Notes: a model not told the origin generated them from the sequence alone. A stretch of DNA of 64,000 nucleotides from Lumbricus rubellus (GCA_945859605.1 OX243820.1:32249380-32313379), one strand, 5' to 3'; counted from the first letter of the stretch, positions 32,671-44,273 are shown. Numbers and translations are program-made.

Positions 32671-32676
32671 ATTGTC

Positions 32677-33426
32677 TGAAGTTTATATCCAGTTATGCCG
32701 ACGAGATTTTCAAGAGAGAGGAATTCCTGGATTCATCGCGTCAAGCAATGGAAGCTATTTTGAAGATTGAGAAAATGAGGACGAAGGAATCATTTATTTA
32801 CAAGAGTTGTGAAAATTGGGCCAAACATTAGCTGAGTCTTCATAAGTTGATATATAATCCAAGTGATGAGCAGATCAGAGAGGCTCTGGGCAGTTTGCTG
32901 TTTAGCATACGTTTTCCGATCATGGATCCCGAAGAATTTGCAGATCTTGTTGCTGACCGACATGTTTTAACTGCTGAAGAGAAATCGTCAATTTACTTTT
33001 ATTTCGTTAAAAAGGAACAAAGGGGAAACCTTTTGTTTGGCGTTAACAAAAGGAATGTCGAAGAAAAATGTGTTGATCGAACTATCAAGGTTCTAGCAGG
33101 GCGTTGGGCTGTTGATCCAAGTAAAGATTCTAATGCTTTTACATGTGACAAAAAATTGAGTTATGTGGCCTTGGATTGTTTACTACAGCCACTGAAAATT
33201 CATACGACGTTGATATTGAAATTTTTGATCCGGAAAAATCACTCTTCAAAAAGGGATTCACCATTCCGTTCATCAGAAAATCCAGAATATTCAAAATATC
33301 TTTCGATTCGCCGATTTGCATTCGCAGTGGAGTTATCTACACGATTGTCGCGTTTGCTCAAGGTCCCATAGGATACTACAGCGAGCAATGCAAAGTTACA
33401 TGCAAAAGCGGCGATGTCACCTTTAC
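32677..33426 (+). pseudogene. BTB copy C, exon 2, 3' fragment (BACK and PHR)
   Basis: Continues exactly where 30737 left off once one target copy is removed. Two further lesions are present: an in-frame TAG at 32829-32831 where the paralogues have CAG (Gln), and a 1-bp deletion near 33156 (a G lost after an A6 run) that shifts the PHR frame. The PHR landmarks YDVDIEIFDPEKSLFKKGF and CIRSGVIYTI are still readable in the shifted frame. The usual terminus GQIPQLFYV is absent; a tandem repeat follows instead. Confidence 0.88.
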
Positions 33427-34047
33427 ATTTTCAAACAGCGATCAGACTTCACAAACCAATAGGCCTACATTTTCATTTTCAAACAGCGATCAGACTTCAC
33501 AGACCAATAGGCCTACATTTTCATTTTCAAACAGCGATCAGACTTCACAGACCACTAGGCCTACATTTTCATACAGCGATCAGACTTCACAGACCAATAG
33601 GCCTACATTTTCATACAGCGATCAGACTTCACAGACCAATAGGCCTACATTTTCATTTTCAAACAGCTATCAGACTTCACAGACCAATAGGCCTACATTT
33701 TCATTTTCAAACAGCGATCAGACTTCACAGACCCCTAGGCCTACATTTTCATTTTCAAACAGCGATCAGACTTCACAGACCCATAGGCCTACATTTTCAT
33801 TTCTAAACAGCGATCAGACTTCACAGACCCATAGGCCTACATTTTCATTTCTAAACAGCGATCAGACTTCACAGACCACTAGGCCTACATTTTCATTTTT
33901 AAACAGCGATCAGACTTCACAGACCAATAGGCCTATATTTTCATTTTCAAACAGCGATCAGACTTCACAGACCAATAGGCCTACATTTTCATTTTCATAC
34001 AGCGATCAGACTTCACAGACCACTAGGCCTATATTTTCATTTTTAAG
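33427..34047 (+). repeat. Minisatellite, 48-bp units, expanded from the gene's C-terminal tail
   Basis: About 13 units, mostly 48 bp with two of 42 bp, encode NSDQTSQTNRPTFSFS-type repeats in one open frame. The DQTSQT core is the normal C-terminal tail seen in copies B and D. Every unit carries AGGCCTA, usually TAGGCCTA. The frame stops just after the array (SVTAV). Confidence 0.92.
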
Positions 34048-34055
34048 CGTAACTG

Positions 34056-34207
34056 CAGTATGAGAATTGTGGAAAAATTACTGGGGGGTTGGCCTATGAT
34101 AAACTTGAAATTGGGATATGAAAAACATACCGTACTTTAACACGGAGCTATGAAAATGACTGGGGGGGGTTGAACCCCCCCCAACCCCCCGGGCAATTCT
34201 CACCCTG
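34056..34207 (+). mobile_element. hAT-type MITE at the C-D junction
   Basis: Starts CAGTATGAGAATT and ends AATTCTCACCCTG. Flanked by CGTAACTG at 34048-34055 and 34208-34215, a perfect 8-bp duplication. The uninterrupted sequence (AAGCGTAACTGGCAAG) is the intron just after exon 1 in other copies, so this is an independent insertion of the family. Confidence 0.85.
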
Positions 34208-34487
34208 CGTAACTGGCAAGTATCTAAACAAATTTATGTTGACCTTGTGTAGGCTAACGCAACCTTTCTTTCTGATAAAACTTTTAAAGTAGACCTACTT
34301 CAAGCAAACAGTCAATTTCTAGAATGGGTTTCAAAAGAATCGATCGTCATAGACCAGGGCGGCAAAACTATTTTGAAGACATAAGTCCGTGTTTGTTTTC
34401 TAAATTCGGTTTCGCTGCTGAAAATATCAATAGAGTTTAATTTAGCTGTTCATGGCAATTAATACTTAGGTTCATATACCACCATTA

Positions 34488-34634
34488 CAGTGTAAGAATA
34501 TTATTGTCGAAAAATAACTGCAGTGTTAGACCATTATCCACTTGAAATCGGGTGTGAAAAAACAGACCTTACTATGGTGCTCTTAAAAATACAGGAGGGG
34601 TGAAACCTCCAACCACCCGGAAATTCTCACCCTG
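34488..34634 (+). mobile_element. hAT-type MITE in intron of copy D
   Basis: CAGTGTAAGAAT at the left end, AATTCTCACCCTG at the right, with CACCATTA on both sides. Orthologous to the insertion in copies A, B, C, E, F and G. Confidence 0.8.
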
Positions 34635-34888
34635 CACCATTATACATGTATCTGGGCCAAATCAGCCAGCATTCTCGATGGCGGATTTATAAACATCCGG
34701 TTGATTTTTGTATAAAGCGACCCATGCAGCTGACAATTAAATTCTTCTATTCAGAATTTCAGAAACCATCCTAATGAGATGGTTTTTGGAGTCGCGTACG
34801 TATTGTCTTTATTTTCAAGGATCACTCTAGCTCTTTAGTAGCCTACATGTACAATTGTATATCGTGGTTTTCTTAAAATGCTTTGCAG

Positions 34889-35912
34889 ATTCATCTACAC
34901 TGACACCATCGACATTTCTCCTCAAGATGCGCCTGCATTGATGTATGCCGCTAAGAAATACATGTTGCCAAAACTGTCAAAACAATGCAGCAGTTTTCTT
35001 CAGGCAAGTTTCAACGCTGAGAATGTTTGCTTTCTATTGGATCAAAGTTTCATCTTCTCAGACGAAACTCTGAGAGACGATTGTCTGAAGTTTATATCCA
35101 GTCATGCCGACGAGATTTTCAAGACAGAAGAATTCCTGAATTCTTCGCGTCAAGCAATGGAAGCTATTTTGAAGATTGAGAAAACGAGGACGAAGGAATC
35201 GGTCATTTTCCAAAGTTGTGCGAATTGGGCGAAACATCAGCTGAGATGTTTTAAGTCGATTTGTAATCCAAGTGATGAGCAGATCAGAGAGGCTCTGGGC
35301 AGTTTGTTGTATGGTATCCGTTTTCCGACCATGGACCCCGCAGAATTTGCAGAACATGTTGCTGACCGACATGTTTTAACTGCTGAAGAGAAATTGTCAA
35401 TTTACTTTTACGTAAGTAAAAAGAAACAAAGAGAAACTCTTTTGTTTGATGTTAACAAAAGGCATGTCGAGGAAAAATGTGTTGATCGAATCATCAATGT
35501 CCACGCAGGGCTTTGGGTTCGTGGTCCAAGTAGAGAATCCATTGCATTTACATCTGACAAAAAAGTTGAATTGCGTGGCCTTGGATTGTATAGGCCTACT
35601 GGGTTCAATGAAAATTTATACGACGTTGATATTGAAATTTTGGATCCTGAAAAATCACTCTTCAAAAAGGGATGCATTATTCCTTTCACCGGAAACTCCA
35701 CAACATTCAAGATTTTGTTCGATTCGCCAATTTGCATTCGCAGTGGAGTTATTTACACGATTGTCGCTTTTGCTCGAGGCAACATTGGACACTACAGCGA
35801 GCAAACCAAAGTTGCATGCAAAAGCGACGATGTCACATTTACATTTTCAAAAAGCGGTCAAACTTCACAAACCAATGTTTGGGGTCAGATCTCACAACTT
35901 TTCTATGTATAA
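34889..35912 (+). CDS. BTB-BACK-PHR gene copy D, second coding exon only
   Basis: Acceptor TTTGCAG and an intact frame to the stop, with all BACK and PHR landmarks (LLDQSFIFSDETLRDDC, YDVDIEILDPEKSLFKKGC, CIRSGVIYTIVAF). It ends GQISQLFYV. No first exon lies between it and copy C: the upstream intron begins directly after the C minisatellite. It could still be expressed as the second exon of a transcript using copy C exon 1. Closest to copy B by shared residues (LYRPTGFNEN loop). Confidence 0.85.
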
Positions 35913-36393
35913 AAATCATGTTTTCAAATTTAATTTTTTTTTCAAAATTATGTAAGAACTTAATTACAAGACTTTGGATGACGTATTCGTTTCCTTGACT
36001 ATGGGTTTGCCTGTTTCCGTGTCTCTATATGAGCCGGTGTCACGGGATGTTCTATTTCTCCTTAGAAGCTATACCGAGGGATGAATTGGTCTATCCATCC
36101 TGAATGGGATATATATGTCATCTTGCCGGTAGGCCTATAGACTATCCGGTGGATAAACCATTTTAGCCCTTTTTAAAGAAATACGTATAATCGAAACATT
36201 TATGCTGTACAATCAAACTTTAAAATGACTCTGATTGTCTTAAGTCCCCTAAGGCTTAGCAATGTGCAGAGCAAGGCAACTCAAATTTTTTTAGTGACCC
36301 TAAGACAGTGTTCTTAAGTGTTCTAAATGTTTCAAGTGTTCTAAAGCAAAAGCAAACAAAATTATCTAGCTGGAATAAGAATACCTGTCATTG
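35913..36393. other. 3' flank of copy D, no gene
   Basis: Nothing recognisable beyond the first about 50 bp shared with other 3' flanks. Confidence 0.5.
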
Positions 36394-36401
36394 TTCAAAA
36401 T

Positions 36402-38061
36402 CAGGGCCGGATTAACCAGTATGCCATGTCTGCCATGGCGGCGGGCCCCCCGCCGTCAGAGGGCCCCCCGCGTCTGCAAAAGAAATTTTTTTGTGTGCAT
36501 TTTCCCATTTATTCAAATTTGCTTCAAGGAGACAAGGACAGTGGGTAAATTTGCGTCTTTTGGTCATTGTTTTCTTCTTAGGCCGAACAACAATTTTATT
36601 TATGTTGGCCTCTATGTTTGTGCCAGCTCTGATTTATGATTTTGTTGGTATTCCATTTGACCTACTTTTAAAAGAGATAGGCCAGAGTTACAGACAGGCA
36701 GACAGAGAGGGGAGATCGGCCTTTTAAGAAGAGTCAGGCATACATGTAGAGTTGTAGACGAACAGACAGACATAGACAAAGTAGAGATTCGGTTGAGCTA
36801 ATTTAAACATTGAACTCCGTAATTGGTCTGCACATTCATGCGCAAGGTGTATCATGTTATCGTTGGCACAGTCTTACAAAGGCAATCTGTAATAATTATG
36901 TCGTAGAGGAATGCTATTAGACTATATGGATGTCACAGGATGTGTGGATCACGGCCAACTCAATTGAGGGTGGATGCACAGAGGGGAAGAGTGAACTGTA
37001 AATTATCACTTGTCATTGCCTCTGAACTTCTCACCCATTTTCGTATAACCAGAACTCCGCATTAGGGCTATGGGTGTTGCATGCACTCGCTGCATGCCAC
37101 GGTGACTCATTTGGCATCAGGGAGGGTCGGTCCTGAAGAGGGGAGAGGGAATTATCGCTGAAAGTTGTGCAGCCAAGGCAGAGGCGTGGTCACCCTACCT
37201 TTAGGAAAGTAGGCCCTAGCCGCCCTACTATCAAAATAGCGCTAATGGAATTTGTTTCTCAATTTAAATCCGACCAAAGCTGATTCTGACTTGTAGGATG
37301 ATAAATTGGGCGAATCATGTATGCCCGAGACCATACTCTATGTATACGGGCTTGCATTCCACTGAAAATCACAACTATACCGTAGACCCGTAGTGGAGGT
37401 GGTCACTGGTCTGAGGAGGAATGTGACGGGCAGATGTGTGCAGTATATTATAAATATCAACCTGTTAGCCTAGGACAGCTGTGAAATAGCCTATAATAGC
37501 CTATTCAATGATGCATATATTGTGCCAGAGTGGAAGTCTAGATCAGTTTACATGGAGACCCGAGCGTGGGGCTTCTATGGCGGTGCTGTTGGTGTCCACG
37601 ACCCGAGTACTTGTGCAAGTCTACAGAGTACAGAGGATTTAATAAACGCGAAACTCTGAATATGCTAGGCGTCTGCTATTATCGCTAAGGGTAGGCCTGT
37701 AATAAATGTAAGCTGTCGATGTGGTTAAAAGCTGAGCCTTCTTCAGTTTGGTTTCTCAACATGAATGCGTATATAAAAAATTCCGATACCGGAAATGTCG
37801 GCGTTTGCGATGACGAGCAAGCCGTAAGAAACACCTGCAGCTGCTGCGAAAAGATGGCGCGGTTTCCTGGGTCAATCGAACCATGTAGGCCTACGTAGGC
37901 CTACATAAATGTATGGCTGCAGATAATTATTAATATTATGGCTTCTCTGCTATTTGTTTGTCTCAATGGGCCTGCGGAGTGTGGTGACGGAAGGTAGTGG
38001 TAAATTAGGGGCCCCCTTGAAAATATGGCGGCGGGCCCCCCGAGGGGTTAATCCGGGCCTG
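36402..38061. mobile_element. hAT-like non-autonomous element, 1.66 kb
   Basis: Begins CAGGGCCGGATTAACC and ends GGTTAATCCGGGCCTG (inverted). Perfect 8-bp flanks TTCAAAAT are at 36394-36401 and 38062-38069. GGGCCCCCCG-rich subterminal blocks are present at both ends. Short frames inside show no transposase signature. Confidence 0.88.
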
Positions 38062-38500
38062 TTCAAAATAAAGCAGATGGAAGTTAACTTGCAAAATAAA
38101 TGCACGCGGAAGTGGATTTTCAACTTCTTTTCACCTAGACTCTAGAGGATACGATTGATATGGGGATACTCAATTTCGAAACACCTGCAATGGACAAATC
38201 TGAGTTCGCCAAGCCAGCGTGTTGCAGGACATTGTCCTTACTTCCCATGGGGCGAAAACTTGTACCAGCATGCCGCGGGAAGAACGACTCTGAAGGAGAG
38301 GGATTTTTGTACGCAGTAGGCCTTACATGTGTTTCGCTCGTTCTGAATGTGTGGTCGATATTTTATGAGTAGGCCTATATGAAACCCAGCGGCGTGTCGA
38401 AGAGTGTTCTGAATGGTCAATATAACCGCGTGGAAAGAAAAATTGACAGTTTCTCTTGCGCCCCTTATGAGTTTAGTAACGGAATGAATACACCGATAAC

Positions 38501-39094
38501 CAGTGGCGTAGCAATAGGGCGTGCAGCCTGTGCAGTGCACGAGGGCCCCCGGCAGTAAGGGGCCCCCGGCGGTCAGAGTCAATTTTTTTACTTTCTGAAT
38601 ATTCAGAACGTAATCAAGTCTATAGCCTACAAGTTTGGCGTACACACTCAAAAGTGTCATTGGCTTAAGCTCTCAATCAATCAATCAATCAAATATTTTT
38701 ATTTTGCAACCAGTATACATGAAATACATGAAAGGTTCACACATCGTTCACATTGGCTACAAAAAAGGGAGGCCCTAAAGGGATTTTAAAAATCCCGCTG
38801 TCTAGGATTCACCAACTGAATCAACTAGCTCTGATTCATTTTATTTTTTCTGGTAGACTGAAGAAATTAAAAATGTTTTATAAATATAGGCTTAAATGAA
38901 AGAAAATAATAAAAAAAAATTGTGATAAGATAATTATATATTTAATTTCGAGTGCGAAATATACAGTGTCTATATCAAAAGAGCCAGGCGTTTTTGCCCA
39001 GCCTTTTTATTTGAAATCGAGGGGGTTCAAGCATCGAAGGGGCCCGCCACCGAAACCCTGCACAGGGGCCCCCAAACACCTTGCTTCGCCACTG
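38501..39094. mobile_element. hAT-like non-autonomous element, 594 bp
   Basis: Begins CAGTGGCGTAGCAA and ends TTGCTTCGCCACTG, flanked by perfect CCGATAAC duplications (38493-38500, 39095-39102). GC-rich GGGGCCCCC subterminal blocks resemble those of the neighbouring 1.66-kb element. Contains an AATC microsatellite and no gene. Confidence 0.88.
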
Positions 39095-39980
39095 CCGATA
39101 ACGTACGATGGAAAGGATTTGTTACACGCCTCGTGTGCCGAGTCTAAGAAAATAAAGTCGTTAACACTAAATGTTCGTGGTTATAGGCCTACTGTTCAGA
39201 AGTTACTAGCGATTAGCCAATTGGGGCTCGTGAATAAGCTGATGCCTTGCACTTGGGAGACCTCGTGGCGCTCTATAAAGTTGGAGATTACTATTACTAT
39301 TACGATTATGTGATTTGTTATTATTATATCCTCGTGCAGCATATTGGATTCTAACAAGCTCAACAGATTTTCGACATGTCACAGACTAAACTTACGCTCC
39401 TCTAACTCTCCTCGTCACGTGCTTCACCATCTAACAATAAGTAGACGTCTCAATGACTGTGTGAGCGTCTTGAATTGTCAATGACGTCGAAAGCCCGAAA
39501 TCTTAAAACTGACAATAGAAATGAACTTCAAAGCCATATGAATACTTGATCTTGTTAAGACGCGATTTCAGTATCGATAATAAATAAGATTAAATAAGAA
39601 ATTATAAAAAAAACTGTATGAACGATGATTAGTTGAAATAATTATGAGTAAAATTATTATTTGTGGTTCCTGACTGTCAAAAAAATGATAATGATGGAAT
39701 CAAGAATGTTTTTCATGTATCTCGATGTTTGTGTTCGTGTGTTTGTTTGTAGCCTACGTGCGTTTGCGTACGATAGAGTTTGAGTTTCATGCGCATGTGT
39801 CTGTGACTCTGTGTGTATGTGTTGGTGTCTTTTTCTGAGTCTGATTCCACGTAGTGTATTACGCGCATGCGCTCTCAGGTCCACATCTGTTGAATTCTGG
39901 AAATAAAAGTCAATGTTTGTATTCAGCGGAACAGCGATAGCGTTAGCGAAAGGGTTGGAGATATAATGTTTGAGTTAAGT
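39095..39980. other. Downstream module of the unit, no gene
   Basis: Homologous to 19440-20200 (conserved module, GT-rich stretch). No supported gene. Confidence 0.6.
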
Positions 39981-39984
39981 GCGT

Positions 39985-40120
39985 TGTAAGAAGTTTGAAA
40001 AGAAAACTGGGGGTTGGATTATGATCCACTTGGAATTGGGTGCGAAAAACAGACTTTACTATGGGGCTCTAAGAAAGACTGGGGAACTGAAACCTCAACC
40101 CTCCGGCAATTCTCATCCTG
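39985..40120 (+). mobile_element. hAT-type MITE
   Basis: Family interior (TCCACTTGGAATTGGGTGCG, CAGACTTTACTATGGGGCTC) and end AATTCTCATCCTG; same position as 20205-20346. Confidence 0.65.
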
Positions 40121-40127
40121 GTTAAGT

Positions 40128-40385
40128 GCTAGAGTTAGTGTTAGGGTTATAATTAGGGCTGGGGTAGGTCAGGGTTGGGATTATGGTTAGGGCTATTGTT
40201 AAGTTACTGTCAGGGTTGGGTTACGGTTACGGCAAGGGTAAGGTTAGGGTTAAGGTCAGGATGAGGATTGATTAGAATTGGGATCATGGTCAGTGTTAGG
40301 TTTGGGGTTAGGACCAGAGTCGGCTTTAGGGTTTGGGTCAGGGTTTTGGTAAGGTTTTGGGAAATAACGGTTTAGGCTATTAGAA
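40128..40385. repeat. Degenerate telomere-like repeats
   Basis: Irregular GGTTAGGGT/GGTCAGGGTT units, the counterpart of 20350-20825 without the TTA expansion. Confidence 0.7.
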
Positions 40386-40689
40386 TACTTCTAAGGAAAG
40401 AGAGGAGGGAGGGATTAGCTATTTTTCACAATAAACCAGCGAATACCCTTTATCAGATGCGGCTCGAACTCGTACTCTCAGCGTCACAAATGATAAGCTA
40501 TAAAAATTCTCATAATTATAGATATAGGCTACAATACAAATTATAGGCTACTATAAGCAGCAGGTTATGAGCAAAATATTTTCTAAATTACTTGTGAGGA
40601 ATTCTCTGATGAAAATTTCGCACTTATCAACTCCGCCTCAGGATTTCTCGTGATAGCCTAGGCCTGACGTTGGCCAGGATAAAGGAGGA

Positions 40690-40885
40690 GGGTTCCGCAG
40701 TGGGCGTGCGACCCACCGGGGTTAAAAAAGACAATGTATACGTCACAGAAACAGCGCGACAACTGAGATGTCTGTAGATGTTATGGGAGGAGGCTGAACA
40801 ACTGACGATGATGGACAGGGAGTGAGTGGAGGAGATGCGTTACCTGATGAGCAGACCTGCCTGCACGGGAAGGACTAACTGCTAA
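40690..40885 (+). mobile_element. LINE 3'-terminal remnant, unit E
   Basis: Counterpart of the remnants in units B, C and G, with several stops, ending in AAGTAAGTAAG. Recognised only by homology to the better copy at 13865-14065. Confidence 0.45.
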
Positions 40886-41539
40886 GTAAGTAAGATCAAA
40901 CAAACACCCCAGAGTAATTTATGGACTTTCCCGAATAACTTCTGCATAAAATGAACACGTTATTGGGAATGGGCAATTCCTATTTTGTTGCTATTATTAG
41001 ACAATTGAGAAAGCGAAGTGGATTCCGTGTTGAGGTTTCAGCGTTTTAGTTTTATATCAACTGAGACTCTTTACAACAAGGTAAATGATATAATTATTAG
41101 ACCAAAGTCTACTGAATAATATAATATTAGTAGACTTTGAAATTAAAATTCCTGAGGCGTAGAGCCAAGGCATAGCCTAGCCTTAACCTAGTGGTGAATA
41201 CTAATGGCTATCATGGCGATCAGTTCGATTAAATTAAGCTGGATTGAGACTGTGAGGCCGTTAAAGAGAAACTTTTAAATTGATATTAACAAAACTAAGT
41301 CAATAGGCCAATTATAGTCTTATTATCCTCTAGGCCTTAGTAAAGTCATAATTTGCTGTTGTATGTTCTTGATAAATTGACTTTCCTAAAAGTCAGCCGA
41401 GATCTTACTGGTGGGATTCCCGTAGGTCACAATGCAGAGATAGGCCTAATAAATGTGAAACTGAAAGCATGGCATCGGTTTCTGATAATATTAATTTATG
41501 ATTAAGGCCTACTGCATAATTTGTTTGTATGTGCACTTG

Positions 41540-41757
41540 TTATATTGCCCCTTCAAGGTTCCTACTCAGAAGCGCAACCGACTACAGCGCGGACACAGAA
41601 TCGGATTTCACGCCGAAGCGTTGAGCAATTGCGAGTAAAGGACTTGCCCAAGGTCCATACGAGGCGGCTTGAGGTGGATTCGACCCTGCAACCCTCCGCC
41701 TGCAAGGCAACGAACATAGGCCTAGAGCCTACTTAGGCCTACTACACCACTGCGCCC
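41540..41757 (-). mobile_element. tRNA-derived SINE, unit E
   Basis: Same element as 26610-26823. It differs by a 24-bp gain containing two TAGGCCTA motifs in its head (41716-41742), inserted at a TA. Confidence 0.65.
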
Positions 41758-42190
41758 ACAAATTTTTATATAGGCTAATGTCCTTGTTGATTTTACGAGA
41801 CACAAAATAAAGACAGGTAAGAATACTTAACCTGCTTTAGAAAAATTCATGAAGCTAATGCAAGAAAAACCAACTGTGTAAGCTGGTATTAATTTTGTGG
41901 ATTCTACCATGGAAAACAAATTTCTATGACAGTTGCAGGCCAATGTTTCAATACAACGCTGAATACAAAGAAGAAGGCCTACAAGTAGTAGAAGAACATG
42001 TAGCCTAGTTGTAGAACGTAGGGCTAATGTATTATGAAGGAGGTACACAAGTAGGCCTAGTAAAACTTGTAGTACGCAGGTCTAATCATTATGTATTATT
42101 GGTCACACTGAAGCGCTAGATAACTCAAATAAAGGAAAACGATTGCTCATCTATAATATTACAACTCAATTTTATGGATTGCCACAGACC

Positions 42191-42468
42191 ATGGCAAATC
42201 GAGGAGAGATTGGATGGCAATCGGGGAAGACATTGGCAGAGTGCATGTCTTATATGCTGGACAACGAAATAGCAACAGACGTCTGCTTTGAAGTTTGTCC
42301 ACCAGATGGCGCAACTGTCAACATCCGGGCTCATCGCCTCTTTCTGACAGCACGCAGTCCAGTGTTTGAAGCAATGTTCGCCAGTGGAATGACTGAGAGC
42401 AAAGGTGGAAAAGATGAGAAGATACGAATCGAAGACATGAGGCCAGATATTTTCAAAGCGCTTCTGAG
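42191..42468 (+). CDS. BTB-BACK-PHR gene copy E, first coding exon
   Basis: Intact 278-nt exon; GCCACAGACCATGG before the start. Residue differences include MANRGEIGWQSGK and GGKDEKIRIEDMRPD. The donor is GTAGAC, a weaker version of the GTAAGC used by A, C, F and G. Confidence 0.9.
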
Positions 42469-42869
42469 GTAGACAACTTTGAAGTCGTAGACCCATGGAC
42501 AGGCAAAAGCCGCAAAACATTTGTAGCAAACACATGCCATGGACGCTTAATCGCAACTGGCAAGTATCTAAACGAATTTATGTTGACCTCATGTAGGCTA
42601 ACGCAGCCTTTCTTTTCTTTCTGATAAAACTTTTAAAGTACTCCAAGCAAACAGCCAATTTCTAGAATGGGCTTCAAAAGAATCGTCGTAGACCATTGAA
42701 AATTTCATAATTATGATCTTGAGATAATAAAAGAGCGACAAAACTATTTTGAAGACATAGGTTCGTGTTTGTTTTCTAAATTCGGTTTCGCTGCTGAAAA
42801 TATCAACGGAGTTTAATTTAAGCGTCCATTGCAATTTATACTTACATGTAGGTTTATAGACCACAATTA

Positions 42870-43011
42870 CAGTGTAAGAATTGTCTAAAAACAACTGGTG
42901 GTTTGGACCATTATCCACTTGGAATCGGGTGGGAAAAAACAGACTTTACTATGGTGCTCTTAAAAAGACTGAGGGGTTGAAACCCCCAATTCCCCGAACA
43001 TTCTCACCCTG
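42870..43011 (+). mobile_element. hAT-type MITE in intron of copy E
   Basis: Starts CAGTGTAAGAATT, ends ATTCTCACCCTG; flank CACAATTA on the left against TACCATTA on the right, a decayed form of the shared duplication. Confidence 0.75.
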
Positions 43012-43246
43012 TACCATTATACATGTATCTGGGCCAAATCAGCCAGTATTCTCGATGGCGGATTTAGAAACATCCGATAGATTTCTGTATAAAGCGATCC
43101 AGGTGACAATTTCCTCTATTCAGAATTTCAGAAACCATCCTAATGAGATGGTGTATGGAGTCGCGTACGTCTTTATTCTCAAAGATCACTCTTTATTAGC
43201 CTGCATGTACAATTGTATGTCGTGGTTTTCTTAAAATTCTTCGCAG

Positions 43247-44273
43247 ATTCGTCTACACAGATGACGTCGACATTTGTCCTCAAGCTGCGCTTGCATTGAT
43301 GTATGCCGCAAAAAAATACCTGTTGCCAAAACTGCATAGACAATGCAGCAGTTTTCTTCGGGCAAGTTTCAATGCTGAGAATGTTTGCTTTTTATTGGAT
43401 CAAAGTTTCCTCTTCTCAGAAGAAAATCTGACAGACGATTGCCTGAAGTTTATTTCCAGTCATGCAGACGAGATTTTCAAGACAGAGGAATTCTTGGATT
43501 CATCGCGTCAAGCAATGGAAGCTATTTTGAAGATTGAGAAAATGAGGACGAAGGAATCGGTCATTTTCAAGAGTTGTGAGAATTGGGCGAAACATCAGCT
43601 GAGTCATTTTAAGTCGATTTGTAAACCAAGTGATGAGCAGATCAGAGAGGAGCTAGGCAGTTTGTTGTTTAGCATCCGTTTTCCGACCATGGATCCCGAA
43701 GAATTTGCAGATCTTGTTGGTGATCGACATGTTTTAACGGATAAAGAGAAATCGTCAATTTACTTTTATTTTAGTAAAAGGGAACAAAGGGCAAATCTTT
43801 TGTTTGACGTTAACAAAAGGCATGTCGAAGAAAAATGTGTTGATCGAACCATCAGAGTCCAAGCAGGATGTTGGATTCGTGGTCCAAGTAGAGACTCCAT
43901 TGCGTTTACATCTGACACAAAAGTTGAATTGCGTGGCCTTGGATTGTATAATGGATCCAATGGAAATCCATACGACGTTGATATTGAAGTTTTCGATCCT
44001 GAAAAATCACTCTTCAAAAAGGGATTCTACATTCCATTCACCGGAACCTACACGTACTCACCATTCAAGATTTGTTTCGATTCGCCAATTTGTATTCGCA
44101 GTGGAGTTATTTACACGATTGTTGCTTTTGCTCGAGGCAACATAGGACACTACAGCGAGAAATGCCAAGTTACATGCAAAAGTGACGATATCACATTTAC
44201 ATTTTCAAAAAGCAATCAACCTTCACAACCCAATGCTACTTTGGGTCAGATCTCACAACTTTTCTATGTCTAA
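43247..44273 (+). CDS. BTB-BACK-PHR gene copy E, second coding exon
   Basis: The acceptor is CTTCGCAG, one base different from the other copies. The exon opens FVYTDDVDICPQAALALM, so the true exon start is about 50 bp before the first in-frame ATG. The spliced protein is 434 residues and intact. The PHR loop before YDVDIEVF is LYNGSNGNP, and the tail is SKSNQPSQPNATLGQISQLF. An extra two residues lie in the PHR (TGTYTYSPF). Confidence 0.92.

Noticed and set aside
33414..33806. Second frame through the minisatellite (HFHFQTAIRLH repeats)
   Set aside because: Alternative frame of the same tandem repeat; the DQTSQT frame continues the PHR protein.
36391..36727. Overlapping frames of about 80 codons
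   Set aside because: They start across the boundary or in the terminal block of a hAT-like element and show no protein motif.
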